A stretch of 19,686 nt of DNA from Pseudomonadota bacterium (GTDB taxonomy: Bacteria > Desulfobacterota > Desulfobacteria > Desulfobacterales > Desulfosarcinaceae). The notes beneath the pieces are model-generated. The model was not told the origin of the DNA. It did no database searches and saw only the letters and a program-made list of their open reading frames with translations. Location of the stretch: NCBI GenBank assembly GCA_023435265.1, contig JAEYRZ010000027.1, forward strand, positions 1 to 19,686, given 5' to 3'. This document shows positions 6,774 through 16,238 of the stretch, piece by piece (the first letter of the stretch is position 1; each line of letters starts with the position of its first letter). The position numbers were made by a program, and so were the translations under genes.

Positions 6774-9391
6774 GCGTCGACATCAAAGCCCTGCTGCGCC
6801 GTATGAACGGCTACTGCACACGCGCCCTGGAAAGCGCCGCGGGACTGTGCGTCTCCCGCACGCATTACGAAGTCACGGTGGAGCACCTGCTGCTCAAGCT
6901 GCTGGAAAACCCTCAGGCCGATCTGCCGTTGGTCCTGCGCCAGTTCGATATAGACCCTGGCCGGCTGGAAAAGGCGCTGGCCGAATGTCTCGAAGAATAC
7001 CCGGCGGGCAACGCCGCCAAGCCGGTCTTTTCACCGCGCCTGCTGGAGTGGGTGCAGGAGGGTTGGCTCTCGGCCTCGGTAGATCTTGAAGAGGCGCGCA
7101 TCCGTTCCGGCGCTTTGCTGTTGGCGTTTCTCAACCGGCCGGCCCAGCTGGCCAGCGGCCGTTACGCCGATCTTTTAACCGGCATCGGCAGGGAGGCGCT
7201 GCTGGGCGCTTTCTGGACGATCGTCAAAGGTTCCATGGAAAAAGCGGAAAAAGCCGCTGCCGGAGAAACTCAGGCGGCTGCACCCGGGCAGGCCAATGCC
7301 ATCCAGCGTTTCTGCACCGATTTCACGGCCAAGGCAGCCGCCGGAGAGATCGATCCCGTGTTCGGCCGCGACCGCGAGATCCGTCAGATGGTGGATATCC
7401 TGGCCCGGCGGCGCAAAAACAATCCCATCGTGGTCGGCGAGGCGGGTGTCGGCAAAACCGCCGTCGTGGAAGGCCTGGCCTTGCGCGTGGTGCAGGGCGA
7501 CGTGCCCGAACTGCTGGCCGATGTGGCCATCCTTGGGCTGGACATGGGGCTGCTGCAGGCCGGGGCCGGCATGAAGGGCGAGTTCGAAAACCGTCTCAAA
7601 TCGGTAATTTCCGAAATAAAGGCCTCGCCCAAGCCGATCATCCTTTTCATCGACGAAGCCCACACATTGATCGGCGCCGGCGGATCGGCCGGCATGAGCG
7701 ACGCCGCCAACCTGCTCAAACCAGCCCTGGCGCGGGGCGAACTGCGCACCGTGGCCGCCACCACCTGGTCGGAATACAAGAAGTATTTCGAAAAGGATGC
7801 TGCACTGGCGCGCCGTTTTCAGCTGGTCAAGCTGGACGAGCCGACCGAGGAGACCGCCAAACTGATTCTCCGCGGCTTGAAGGAAAAGTACGAAAACGCC
7901 CACAATGTGGTTGTGCGCGACGATGCCATCGAAGCGGCTGCGGAGATGTCAAGCCGTTATATTTCGGGACGCCAGCTGCCGGACAAGGCCGTCGATCTGC
8001 TGGATACGAGTGCCGCGCGGGTCAAAATCCTGCTGACCGCCAAACCCGACGTGATCGAGGATAAAGAGCGGCGCATTCAGGCCCTCGACCGGGAGCTGAA
8101 AGCCATCGAGCGCGACCGGCTGCATGGCGTCTCGGTCGAGGCGCCGCGCGCCGCGGAGCTGGTCGGCCGGCGCAGCGCACTGGAAACGGAGCTGAACGAA
8201 ATCCGCGGGCGCTGGGTCGAAGAACGCGATCTGGCCCACGAAGTCATCGAACTGCGGCGACAGTTGATGGAGGCGCGGGCGGCCGGCGACATGGCGGCGG
8301 CCGATGGGTTGGCCGCAAAGCTCGAAACGCGCTCCAGGGATCTGGCCGCGCTGCAGGGCGATGCACCTCTGGTGCGCACCGAAGTCGATCCGGATGTGGT
8401 CGCCAAGGTGGTGTCCGACTGGACCGGCATTCCCCTAGGCAAGGTGATGCGGGACGAGGCGCGCAACATCATCAACCTGGAAGCCGATTTAAAGCAGCGC
8501 ATCAAAGGCCAGGACGCGGCCCTAGGCGCCATCACCCAGGGCGTCAAGGCAGCCAAGGCCGGTATCAAGGACCCCAACCAGCCCATGGGGGTCTTCCTGC
8601 TGGTGGGGCCGAGCGGCGTAGGCAAGACCGAGACCGGATTGGCAGTGGCCGATCTGCTCTTCGGCGGCGAGCAGTTCATGGTTTCGGTCAACATGAGCGA
8701 GTTTCAGGAGAAGCACACGGTCAGCCGCCTGATCGGATCGCCGCCGGGCTACGTCGGCTACGGGGAGGGCGGGGTGCTTACCGAAGCCGTGCGCCAGCGG
8801 CCGTATTCGGTCGTCCTGCTGGATGAAGTCGAAAAAGGCCATCTGGAAGTGATGAACCTTTTCTACCAGGTCTTCGACAAGGGGTCGCTGTCGGACGGCG
8901 AGGGGCGCGAGATCGATTTCAAGAATACGGTCATTTTCCTGACCAGCAACCTGGCCACCGACGTGATCACCGAACTGACCGCGGCCGATCCGGCAGTGCC
9001 GCTGGAAACGATCAGCGCGGCGGTGCGGACGATTCTCAGCAACCACTTCAAGCCCGCCCTGCTGGCGCGCATGACCGTGATTCCCTATCTGACGCTGGGG
9101 AGCGACATTTTGAAGGAGATCGTCGCGCTCAAGCTCGACAAACTGGTTCGCCGCCTGCAGGCGACCCACCGCATGGCGCTGAGTTATTCGCCGGCGGTCG
9201 TGGAGCAGATCGCGGCGCGCTGTACCGAGGTGGAAACCGGCGCCCGCAATATCGATTACATCATGAGCGGCACCATCATGCCGCGCCTCTCGCAGGAAAT
9301 CCTGCTGCGCATGGCCGCAGGCGGCATGCCGTTGAAAGTGAACCTCGATATGGACGACCAGGGCGGATTCCAGATCGTCTTCGATGCCTGA
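6767..9391 (+). CDS. tssH: TssH (ClpV), AAA+ ATPase that recycles the sheath
   Basis: The 874-aa protein is a two-ring Clp/Hsp100 ATPase. An N-terminal Clp_N-like domain covers about residues 1-150. The first AAA+ module has Walker A GEAGVGKT at about 224-231 and Walker B LFIDEAH near 293-299. A short middle-domain coiled coil lies around 420-530. The second module has Walker A GPSGVGKT at 614-621, the pore-loop-like GYVGYGEGG, and Walker B VVLLDEVEKGH. ClpV extracts TssC from contracted sheaths in the cytoplasm so that TssB/C can be reused. Position after tssG, and the domain layout, favour ClpV over the general chaperone ClpB. AAGGAG (6756-6761) lies 5 bases before the ATG. It ends the core block; 144 bp separate it from vgrG. 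Confidence 0.96.
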   Translation: MLSVDIKALLRRMNGYCTRALESAAGLCVSRTHYEVTVEHLLLKLLENPQADLPLVLRQFDIDPGRLEKALAECLEEYPAGNAAKPVFSPRLLEWVQEGWLSASVDLEEARIRSGALLLAFLNRPAQLASGRYADLLTGIGREALLGAFWTIVKGSMEKAEKAAAGETQAAAPGQANAIQRFCTDFTAKAAAGEIDPVFGRDREIRQMVDILARRRKNNPIVVGEAGVGKTAVVEGLALRVVQGDVPELLADVAILGLDMGLLQAGAGMKGEFENRLKSVISEIKASPKPIILFIDEAHTLIGAGGSAGMSDAANLLKPALARGELRTVAATTWSEYKKYFEKDAALARRFQLVKLDEPTEETAKLILRGLKEKYENAHNVVVRDDAIEAAAEMSSRYISGRQLPDKAVDLLDTSAARVKILLTAKPDVIEDKERRIQALDRELKAIERDRLHGVSVEAPRAAELVGRRSALETELNEIRGRWVEERDLAHEVIELRRQLMEARAAGDMAAADGLAAKLETRSRDLAALQGDAPLVRTEVDPDVVAKVVSDWTGIPLGKVMRDEARNIINLEADLKQRIKGQDAALGAITQGVKAAKAGIKDPNQPMGVFLLVGPSGVGKTETGLAVADLLFGGEQFMVSVNMSEFQEKHTVSRLIGSPPGYVGYGEGGVLTEAVRQRPYSVVLLDEVEKGHLEVMNLFYQVFDKGSLSDGEGREIDFKNTVIFLTSNLATDVITELTAADPAVPLETISAAVRTILSNHFKPALLARMTVIPYLTLGSDILKEIVALKLDKLVRRLQATHRMALSYSPAVVEQIAARCTEVETGARNIDYIMSGTIMPRLSQEILLRMAAGGMPLKVNLDMDDQGGFQIVFDA

Positions 9392-9463
9392 TGCCCGCGG
9401 ACAGGGTTGGGCGCGAAGGTGTCCCGAGTATTTTAAGCGAAAAGTTAAGGCTGGAGAAGTAAA

Positions 9464-9476
9464 TATCGATTCGATA
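9464..9476. promoter_or_regulatory. Short palindrome in the tssH-vgrG gap
   Basis: The 144 bp between tssH and vgrG are AT-richer than the neighbouring genes and contain the perfect inverted repeat TATCG-ATT-CGATA (9464-9476), 60 bp before the vgrG start. It could be an operator or part of a promoter for the vgrG module. I cannot assign convincing -35 and -10 boxes, so this is a candidate only. Confidence 0.25.
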
Positions 9477-9535
9477 AAGCATTCGGATCGCATTCATTTT
9501 CATGAGTCAGCTTCATTTGCTTACAGGAGCAGTCG

Positions 9536-11827
9536 ATGACCTTCCAGGGTGAGAGGCGTTTCGAATTCATCTCCAACGCGGTTGCCGAAGATACGTTCAG
9601 TGTGGTGCGCTTCGCCGGCGTCGAAGCGATTTCCCAGCCGTACCGTTTCGAAATCACGCTGGCCTCGGAAGAACCGGAGATCGACCTTGCGGCCATGCTG
9701 CGGAACCCGGCGCGGCTTACGATCCATCGTCACGACCAGGACGCACGCGTATTTCATGGGATCCTGGCCGAATTCCAGCAGCTCGAGGAATCCGGTTCCT
9801 TCAATCTCTACAGGGCCGTGCTGGTACCGCGCCTGTGGAATGCCGGATTGTATCAACAGAACCAGCTTTTCCTCGACAAGAGCGTTCCGGACATCATCGA
9901 GGAGATCCTGCAGCAGACCCGCCTGACCAGCCGGGATTACGAACTGCGCCTGACCGCGACCTACAACCCCTGGGAGTATATCTGCCAGTTTCAGGAGAGC
10001 GACCTGAATTTTATTTCGCGCTGGATGGAGCGTGAGGGAATTTACTACTACTTCGCCCAGGAAGAGCAGGGCGAAAAACTGATCGTAACCGACAGCAGCA
10101 CCTCCCACGAGAACATTCCGGCGGATCACCAGATCCCCTACGCGCCGCCTTCATCGCTGGTGCCCCGCGATCAGGAACTGGTCCAGAATATTCTCTGCAC
10201 CCAGCGCCGTCTGCCCAACCGCGTGATCCTGCGCGATTACAATTACCGCCGGCCGTCGCTCGACCTTCGCGTTGAAGCCACGGTCGATTCCAATGCCGCC
10301 GGCGATGTTTACATCTATGGGGAGCACTTCAAAACGCCCGAGGAAGGCAATCAACTGGCGCGCATCCGCGCGGAGGAGCTGCTCTGCCGCCAGCAGGTGT
10401 ACCACGGCGAATCCACGGCCGCCAACCTGTGGGCCGGATTTCTGTTCAGCCTGCAGGACCATTTCCGCAGCAGCCACAACCAGCAGTACCTGATCACCGA
10501 GGTCCAACACCACGGTTTTCAAGCCATCGCATCTTTGGCCGGCCAGCAGCAAACCCAATCCCGCGGCGAAGGCGAACGCGAATACCACAACCGCTTCAGC
10601 GCGATTCCGGCCGGCGTTCAGTTCAGGCCCGAACGCAACGCTTCCCGGCCGCGCTTCTACGGCGCCCTGAACGCCACGATCGATGCCGGCGGAAACGGTC
10701 AGTATGCCGAAATCGATGATCAGGGCCGCTACAAGGTGATCCTGCCATTTGATCTGAGCGGCAATGACGGGGGGCGCGCTTCGCGCTGGGTGCGCATGGC
10801 CCAGCCCTATGCCGGCAACAACTACGGCATGCACTTTCCGCTGCACCGCGGCACCGAAGTGCTGCTGACCTTCATCGACGGCGATCCGGACCGGCCCGTC
10901 ATCGCCGCCTCGGTGCCCAACCCCGACACGGCCAGTCCGGTCACCAGCGCCAATCAGACCCAATGCATGATCCGCACGGGCGGCAACAATGAAATCTACA
11001 CCGAGGATACCTTAGGCGCGCAGCAGATCATCATGCGTTCGCCGGCTGAAAGCACCCGCATGCGCCTGGGCAACACCGACGACAGCGGTGAGAGCGGGAT
11101 CAGCATGAGCACCGAAGGACATGAGACGGTCGATATCGGCGTCGACCGCAACGTGTACGTCGGCGCCAGCGATTATCTGAGCGTGACCGACAACCGCGAT
11201 GTCGACATCGCCGGAAATGAGAAGTACGAAGTCCACGGCACGCGGGACAAGCATATTTACGGCAAAGAGAAAAACGTCTACGACAACGGACAGGATTCGT
11301 ACGTCCACAACAAGCGGATCATGCAGGTCTCTTCCGGCGGCGAGGAGTATACCGTTTACGGCGGCCAGACACAGACCATTCATACCAATCAGGACATCAC
11401 CGTGAACGGCCCGCAGACCGTCAAGGTCGATGGAGGCTTGCAGAAAGTCGAGGCCAAAAGCGGCCGAACCGTAGAGGTGACCGGCACCGAGACGTTGACC
11501 GTGAACGGCAGCCGCACGGTTACCATCAGCGGTTCCGAGGAAAAATCGGTGGGCAGCGAAAGCGGCATGAATTTCGTGAGCGACAACAAAATGAACTACG
11601 GATTTAAAAACGAGTTGTTCTTGGGCCAGAAAGGCGATTACAACCTGGCCCTCGCCCTCGAAGTTTTTGCGGGCATAAAGATGGCGCTCGGTTCCAGCCT
11701 GACCCTGCAGCACTGCCCGGGCATCAAAATCGGCCGCGAGGCGATGACCCTGCAGGAAGCGCGGGCCAAAATCCAGGATGAGGGCATGAGCGTCAGGCGC
11801 GGCAGAATCTGGATGTTCCTGGCATGA
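9536..11827 (+). CDS. vgrG: VgrG (TssI), T6SS spike protein
   Basis: The 763-aa protein has the gp27/gp44-like N-terminal region (about residues 1-370), with the family motifs ARLTIHR and FQESDLNFISRWMEREGIYY (residues about 150-170). The gp5-like OB-fold region follows at about 380-470, with GRYKVILPFDLSG and HFPLHRGTEVLLTFIDGDPD. From about 525 to 680 there is a repeating beta-helix of short strands (DVDIAGNEKYEVHG, ITVNGPQTVKVDG, LTVNGSRTVTISG). The last 80 or so residues are richer in hydrophobic and Gly residues (LALALEVFAGIKMALGSSL) and are not a toxin domain that I recognise. VgrG trimers sit on the tube tip and carry PAAR proteins and effectors. AGGAG (9525-9529) supports the start. 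The adaptor genes follow after 34 bp. Confidence 0.96.
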   Translation: MTFQGERRFEFISNAVAEDTFSVVRFAGVEAISQPYRFEITLASEEPEIDLAAMLRNPARLTIHRHDQDARVFHGILAEFQQLEESGSFNLYRAVLVPRLWNAGLYQQNQLFLDKSVPDIIEEILQQTRLTSRDYELRLTATYNPWEYICQFQESDLNFISRWMEREGIYYYFAQEEQGEKLIVTDSSTSHENIPADHQIPYAPPSSLVPRDQELVQNILCTQRRLPNRVILRDYNYRRPSLDLRVEATVDSNAAGDVYIYGEHFKTPEEGNQLARIRAEELLCRQQVYHGESTAANLWAGFLFSLQDHFRSSHNQQYLITEVQHHGFQAIASLAGQQQTQSRGEGEREYHNRFSAIPAGVQFRPERNASRPRFYGALNATIDAGGNGQYAEIDDQGRYKVILPFDLSGNDGGRASRWVRMAQPYAGNNYGMHFPLHRGTEVLLTFIDGDPDRPVIAASVPNPDTASPVTSANQTQCMIRTGGNNEIYTEDTLGAQQIIMRSPAESTRMRLGNTDDSGESGISMSTEGHETVDIGVDRNVYVGASDYLSVTDNRDVDIAGNEKYEVHGTRDKHIYGKEKNVYDNGQDSYVHNKRIMQVSSGGEEYTVYGGQTQTIHTNQDITVNGPQTVKVDGGLQKVEAKSGRTVEVTGTETLTVNGSRTVTISGSEEKSVGSESGMNFVSDNKMNYGFKNELFLGQKGDYNLALALEVFAGIKMALGSSLTLQHCPGIKIGREAMTLQEARAKIQDEGMSVRRGRIWMFLA

Positions 11828-11861
11828 CCGGCACTGTAGACCGGTTCGCGAACGGAGTCGC

Positions 11862-14441
11862 ATGAAAATCGTCAAGCCCTTGAAAATCGGGCTGCTCTTC
11901 CGAACTTTCGAAGCCGAGTCCCGGCAGGTGCTTGCCGTGACGGCGTTGTGCCTCGTGAACCCGGCCAGGCAGACCCTGCTGGACGGCGAGCCCGACTTGT
12001 GGAAGATGTTCGCCGCGGAACTGGGCAATGAAATGGTTCTGGACATGGGCATGCCCAAACCGCAGGCCGAAGTGCTGGTCAGCGGCAGCTATTATGCCCC
12101 GGAGGGAAGGGCCGTTACGGCCGGACAGGTCACGGCGCAACTGGGGCCGTGGAAAAAGCAGCTGTATGTCTTCGGCGACCGCTATTGGTATCCCCAGGGG
12201 GGCCTTTGGAGCATTTCGGACCCCAAGCCCATGACCAAGATGCCGCTGACCTGGGCCAACGCCTTCGGCGGCGCTCAAGTTCCGGAAAACCCTTTAGGCA
12301 AAGGGGCGGCGCCTGTGGCGCAGCCGTCGGGCCGAGACCTGCATCCGTTGCCCAACATCGAAATCCCGGGCCGCCTGATCCGCGGCAAAGCCGATCGCCC
12401 GCCGCCCGGCGGATTCGGTCCCCTGGATATGGCCTGGCCGCAGCGTTTCGCCAAGGCCGGCACGTACGACCGCGCCTGGCTTTCCGCGCGTTTTCCCGGT
12501 TATGCGGCCGACATGGACTGGTCTATTTTCAATGCCGCTTCCGAAGACCAGCATTGGAACGGTTACCTGGACGGCGATGAACCGTTCGCCTTTGAGAACA
12601 TGCACCCGGGAAATCCGCTTTGGCAGGGCCGGTTGCCCGGATTGCGCGTGCGGTGCTTTGTCGAACAGGTCTGCCAGGACCAACCGCAATTCAAGGAACT
12701 TTCAAACCGCCTCGATACGGCCTGGTTTTTCCCCCAACTTGAAAAGGTGCTGCTGGTCTACCGGTCGGTTCTCGAAGTCGCCGATGACGAGGCCGCGGAT
12801 GTGACGCACCTGCTTCTGGCCTGCGAGGGCGCCGGCGATCCGATCCGCGGGGAAGAACACTATCGATCCGCTCTGGCCAAACGCCTGGACCCGGAAAACG
12901 GCCACCTGCATTCTCTCAATGAAGCCGAACTGCTGCCCTCGGGCGAACCTTCGACCGTTTCCGAGCTGATGGCCACTGGAACAGAGGCCCGCACGCGGCT
13001 CGATGAAAACATGGCCAACCGGATGCAGCGTGAGAAGGAGACGGCCGTCGAAAAGCTGACCGCCCTGGGCCTGGACCCGCAAACCATCATCCAGCCGGAT
13101 CCGCAACCTGAAATCGATTTGGAGAATTTGGAGAAAGTGCCCGAAATTGTGGCGCGCTTGATTCGGGAGTCCGAAGAGAAAAAGAATCAAATGCAGGTTC
13201 GGGCGCGGGAAATGCTCGCAGCGAAAGGCCTCGACCCGGAAATGATCCGCACTGCGGCGGAGAAGCAATCCCGGCGCTGGCCGAAGTTTTCGGCCCAGGA
13301 GAACATCGAAAGACTGAGGGGGTTCGGAATCCAGGATCCAGCGGCCGAAGCGCAGCTCAGGGATGCCGAAGCCCAGGTGACGAAAAACGTTCGCCCGGTC
13401 GTCCACCATCTGCCGGCCTCGTTCCAGCCCGAACAACAAGAACGGACGCGGCGCCGGGAAATGGTGGTAAACTGCAAGGCGAGCGGTAATCCGCTGCGGG
13501 ATGTCGATCTGGCTTATGCCGACCTGTCCGGGCTGGACCTGGGCGGTATGGATCTCTCCGGCGCCTACCTCGAAGGCGCCGACTTCACCGGCTGCAATCT
13601 GGCGGGCGCTGATCTTCGTCAGGCGGTCTTGACCCGCGCGCGATTCGAGCAGTCCGACCTCTCGGGCGCCGTCTTATCGGAAGCCAACCTGGGCCGGGCC
13701 GCATTGAACGGCACCTTGCTTTCCGGCGCCGGTCTGGGCGGCGCGGTTCTGGCCGAATGCGATGTGCGGGACTGCACGTTCGAAGCGGCCGAGTTGACCG
13801 AATCCGACTTCTCCAAGGCCGTCATCCAAAACTGTGATTTCAGCCGCAGCCGGATCAAAGGCGTGATGCTCATGGAAGCCCGCATCAGCGGTTGCCGGTT
13901 TGCGGCAGCCGATTTGAGCGGGGCCCTGTTCCTGCAGTGCCGCCTCGAAAACGCCGCCTTCGATGAAGCCGACCTGAATCGTGCCTGTTTCGTGGAGGTC
14001 CAGGCCCGGCAGGTCTCTTTCAGGGGCGCCCGCCTGAACAAAAGCAGCCTGGTCGGCGATTGCGTTTTTGTGGCAGCCGATTTCTCGGAAGCCGATCTGA
14101 CCGAAGCCAACCTGCGCGGATGCAACCTCGAGGGCGCCGTTTTCAAAAAAACCGATGTGTCCAAAAGCGATCTGAGCCAATGCCGGCTGGCCGGGTGCGA
14201 CTTCTCGCTGGCCAGGGCGCGTCAGACCCGGATGGTCAAGGCCGACCTGACCGGCGCCCGCATGATCGGGGTCGATTTCATGGAGGGGTCGCTGCAAAAA
14301 GCGATTTTATACGAGACCGATCTGCGCGCCTCGAACCTGTACAGTGTGGATTTCATGAAAGTGAAGTTCCGCAATACGGATCTGCGCGATTCCAATCTGA
14401 AAAAGGCTTTTGTGGAACGATGGATTCCGAAAAATCCATAG
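11862..14441 (+). CDS. DUF2169 adaptor fused to a pentapeptide-repeat domain
   Basis: The 859-aa protein has three parts. Residues 1 to about 310 match the DUF2169 pattern, with SGSYYAPEGRAVTAGQV, MTKMPLTWANAFGG and DQHWNGYLDGDEPF. Residues about 370-540 are a charged, probably helical linker holding two related stretches, TALGLDPQTI and AAKGLDPEMI. Residues about 545-850 are some 60 pentapeptide units of A(D/N)LxG type (DLAYADLSGLDLGGMDLSGA), expected to form a right-handed quadrilateral beta-helix. DUF2169 proteins act as T6SS adaptors; Agrobacterium Atu3641 loads the DUF4150-containing effector Tde2 onto VgrG. By analogy this protein should load a DUF4150-type cargo onto the VgrG encoded just upstream. 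GGAG (11853-11856) supports the start. The 3' end overlaps the next gene by 22 bp. Confidence 0.88.
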   Translation: MKIVKPLKIGLLFRTFEAESRQVLAVTALCLVNPARQTLLDGEPDLWKMFAAELGNEMVLDMGMPKPQAEVLVSGSYYAPEGRAVTAGQVTAQLGPWKKQLYVFGDRYWYPQGGLWSISDPKPMTKMPLTWANAFGGAQVPENPLGKGAAPVAQPSGRDLHPLPNIEIPGRLIRGKADRPPPGGFGPLDMAWPQRFAKAGTYDRAWLSARFPGYAADMDWSIFNAASEDQHWNGYLDGDEPFAFENMHPGNPLWQGRLPGLRVRCFVEQVCQDQPQFKELSNRLDTAWFFPQLEKVLLVYRSVLEVADDEAADVTHLLLACEGAGDPIRGEEHYRSALAKRLDPENGHLHSLNEAELLPSGEPSTVSELMATGTEARTRLDENMANRMQREKETAVEKLTALGLDPQTIIQPDPQPEIDLENLEKVPEIVARLIRESEEKKNQMQVRAREMLAAKGLDPEMIRTAAEKQSRRWPKFSAQENIERLRGFGIQDPAAEAQLRDAEAQVTKNVRPVVHHLPASFQPEQQERTRRREMVVNCKASGNPLRDVDLAYADLSGLDLGGMDLSGAYLEGADFTGCNLAGADLRQAVLTRARFEQSDLSGAVLSEANLGRAALNGTLLSGAGLGGAVLAECDVRDCTFEAAELTESDFSKAVIQNCDFSRSRIKGVMLMEARISGCRFAAADLSGALFLQCRLENAAFDEADLNRACFVEVQARQVSFRGARLNKSSLVGDCVFVAADFSEADLTEANLRGCNLEGAVFKKTDVSKSDLSQCRLAGCDFSLARARQTRMVKADLTGARMIGVDFMEGSLQKAILYETDLRASNLYSVDFMKVKFRNTDLRDSNLKKAFVERWIPKNP

Positions 14442-15559
14442 CGCAGCTTGTCGCGCAAATGAAGCAGCGCAATGCCCCGCTCGTGAAGCCCACGCGCACC
14501 CAGCTGGAGCAACTGGTTCGGATGGGAGAGGTGATCACGCAGGCCGATTGCAGCGGGCTTTCGTTAACAGGGGCCGAACTGGCAGGTGCTGTGATCGAAA
14601 GCGTCAGCTTCGAAGGCGCGGACCTGCGGGATGCCGACCTGAGCCAATCCATCCTGCACCGGGTGGATCTTTCCGGTGCGGTTATGCAAGGCTGCCGGCT
14701 GAGGGAAAGTGTGCTGCAGAAAGTGATGCTGCCCGGCGCCGATATGCAAAGGGCCGATCTGTCCGATATCACGTTCTCCGAATCGGACCTCGCCCGGGCG
14801 ACGCTCAACCAGGCGGTTCTGGATGAGGGCAAGGTGCTGAAGTGCAAACTGAACGGCGTGGATCTGGGCGGAGCGGGTTGCCGCAAGACCGTCTTCATGG
14901 AGTGCGATCTTTCGGGTGCCGATCTGCGCGGGGCCAGTCTCGAGCTCACCTCCTTCGTCGATTCCAATCTGTCGCAGGTGCTGCTGATCAGCACCGGGAT
15001 ACGGCAGTGTTTCATGAAGGGGGTCTGCCTGGCAGGCATGGATTTCACGGGCATGGATCTCTCCATGACCCAGTTTGTCGGTGCCGACCTGAGCGCGGCC
15101 GACCTCAGCGGCGCGGACATCACGCAGACCAATTTCATGGAGGCGAATCTCAAGGGCGCCAAACTGGACGGCGTCAAAGGACGCTTTGCAATCTTTCTCA
15201 AGGCCGATCTGACCGGCGCCAGCCTGACCCGATCCTACTTGAAGCAAACCTGTTTCGAAGAGGCCACTCTGACGATGGCCGTTCTCGACCGGAGCGAACT
15301 CGAAGCCAGTATATTCCAGAAAGCCATTTGCCGGGGAACGCGGTTTGTCGGCGCCAATCTGACCTACTGCGACTTTTCGCACGCGGATGTTTCGGCCGGC
15401 AAATTCGAAGGCGCCGGGCTGTACCGCATGAATTGCCACGGCATCCGGGCCGAGCACACCGATTGGGGTTCCGGGCGCCACGTGACGCTGGGCGACGATC
15501 CCGACCGCCTCGAGGCCGAGCGGTGGCAGCCCCTGCAATATTGGAAGGAGCGATCATGA
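14420..15559 (+). CDS. Pentapeptide-repeat protein of the T6SS tip module
   Basis: The 379-aa protein starts MDSEKSIAQLVAQMKQR. A helical N-terminus of about 40 residues is followed by about 59 pentapeptide units (residues 41-335; for example SFEGADLRDADLSQSILHRV and ADLSAADLSGADITQTNF) and a tail ending RWQPLQYWKERS. It has no DUF2169 domain, so it resembles a stand-alone copy of the repeat domain of the preceding protein. I chose the ATG at 14420, inside the 3' end of the upstream gene, because the frame upstream of it only mirrors that gene. The ribosome binding site is weak (TGGAA), so reinitiation after the upstream gene is likely. Its role is unknown; a scaffold within the VgrG-DUF4150 complex is plausible. 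Self-protection, as in Qnr-like pentapeptide proteins, is less likely in this context. Confidence 0.85.
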   Translation: MDSEKSIAQLVAQMKQRNAPLVKPTRTQLEQLVRMGEVITQADCSGLSLTGAELAGAVIESVSFEGADLRDADLSQSILHRVDLSGAVMQGCRLRESVLQKVMLPGADMQRADLSDITFSESDLARATLNQAVLDEGKVLKCKLNGVDLGGAGCRKTVFMECDLSGADLRGASLELTSFVDSNLSQVLLISTGIRQCFMKGVCLAGMDFTGMDLSMTQFVGADLSAADLSGADITQTNFMEANLKGAKLDGVKGRFAIFLKADLTGASLTRSYLKQTCFEEATLTMAVLDRSELEASIFQKAICRGTRFVGANLTYCDFSHADVSAGKFEGAGLYRMNCHGIRAEHTDWGSGRHVTLGDDPDRLEAERWQPLQYWKERS

Positions 15560-16206
15560 GCGAACCTGCCCGTTGTCTTCAATCCGCATCGGCCGCTGAA
15601 GAATACGGCCGCATTGTCGGCATCGACGGCCGTGCATTCATGGTGCAGACCGGGTCCGGATGCTACGCCGCCCGGCGCGCCGTCAGCTGCCTTGTCGAGC
15701 CGCGCCTGGAGGACAAGGTACTGATTTGCCTGGGAGACGATTCGGAGGTTTACATCATTGCCATACTGGAGCGGCAGGACGAGAAAAACTGTGACCTGCG
15801 GCTCCCGGGGGATCTCACCATCGCGCTGCCCGAGGGTGCGCTGCGCCTGGCCGCCGGCAAAGGCATCGAAGCGGCCTCGGCCGGAGGGATCGAAGCGGTC
15901 GCCCCGCGGATCAAGCTCAGCGGCGATCAGGGCGAGATATATTTTCAGAGGCTCTATCTCTGGGGACGCGTGATCCAGACGGTGGCAGAGCGCATCAAGA
16001 GCACGGCCCGGATCGTGGAATCGGTGGCGGACCGCCTGAGCCAGACCGTGCAGACCAGCTACCGCACCATCAAGGAAGCCGAGCACGTCAAAGCCGAAAG
16101 TCTTTACACCACGGCCCGCAGGCTCTTCAGCCTGAGAGGAAAATACACCGTGATCACGGCCCAGGAGGATGTAAAGATCGACGGCCGGCATATCCATATG
16201 GGATAA
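15556..16206 (+). CDS. DUF3540 family protein of the T6SS tip module
   Basis: The 216-aa protein begins MSEPARCLQSASAAEEYGRI. An N-terminal beta-rich part (GRIVGIDGRAFMVQTGSG, then PRLEDKVLICLGDDSEVYII) recalls a short OB-like barrel. A strand-rich middle follows (IEAVAPRIKLSGDQGEIYF), then a helix near residues 136-180 (RIKSTARIVESVADRLSQ, SYRTIKEAEHVKAES), and it ends DVKIDGRHIHMG. This order and the ending fit DUF3540, a family found with DUF2169, DUF4150 and pentapeptide genes beside vgrG. Its biochemical role is not established to my knowledge. The start overlaps the previous stop as ATGA and has GGAAGGAG 5 bases upstream, so expression is coupled to the pentapeptide protein. The middle also resembles the VgrG beta-helix, so binding to or extending the spike is possible (inference). 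Confidence 0.83.
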   Translation: MSEPARCLQSASAAEEYGRIVGIDGRAFMVQTGSGCYAARRAVSCLVEPRLEDKVLICLGDDSEVYIIAILERQDEKNCDLRLPGDLTIALPEGALRLAAGKGIEAASAGGIEAVAPRIKLSGDQGEIYFQRLYLWGRVIQTVAERIKSTARIVESVADRLSQTVQTSYRTIKEAEHVKAESLYTTARRLFSLRGKYTVITAQEDVKIDGRHIHMG

Positions 16207-16238
16207 CCCGCGATATGCCTGTTTCGAAAGGAAACTGA

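Noticed and set aside
9398..9424. Possible terminator after tssH (GGACA/TGTCC followed by TATTTTA)
   Set aside because: Only a 5-bp stem with a 16-nt loop and a broken T-run; too weak to call.
13500..15430. Pentapeptide proteins as Qnr-like gyrase protectors
   Set aside because: Both sit inside a coupled vgrG-DUF2169-DUF3540-DUF4150 set and one is fused to DUF2169, so a secretion role fits better.
14353..15538. Long open frames antisense to the second pentapeptide-repeat gene
   Set aside because: Pentapeptide coding repeats create regular open frames on the other strand; no start signal or family match supports them.
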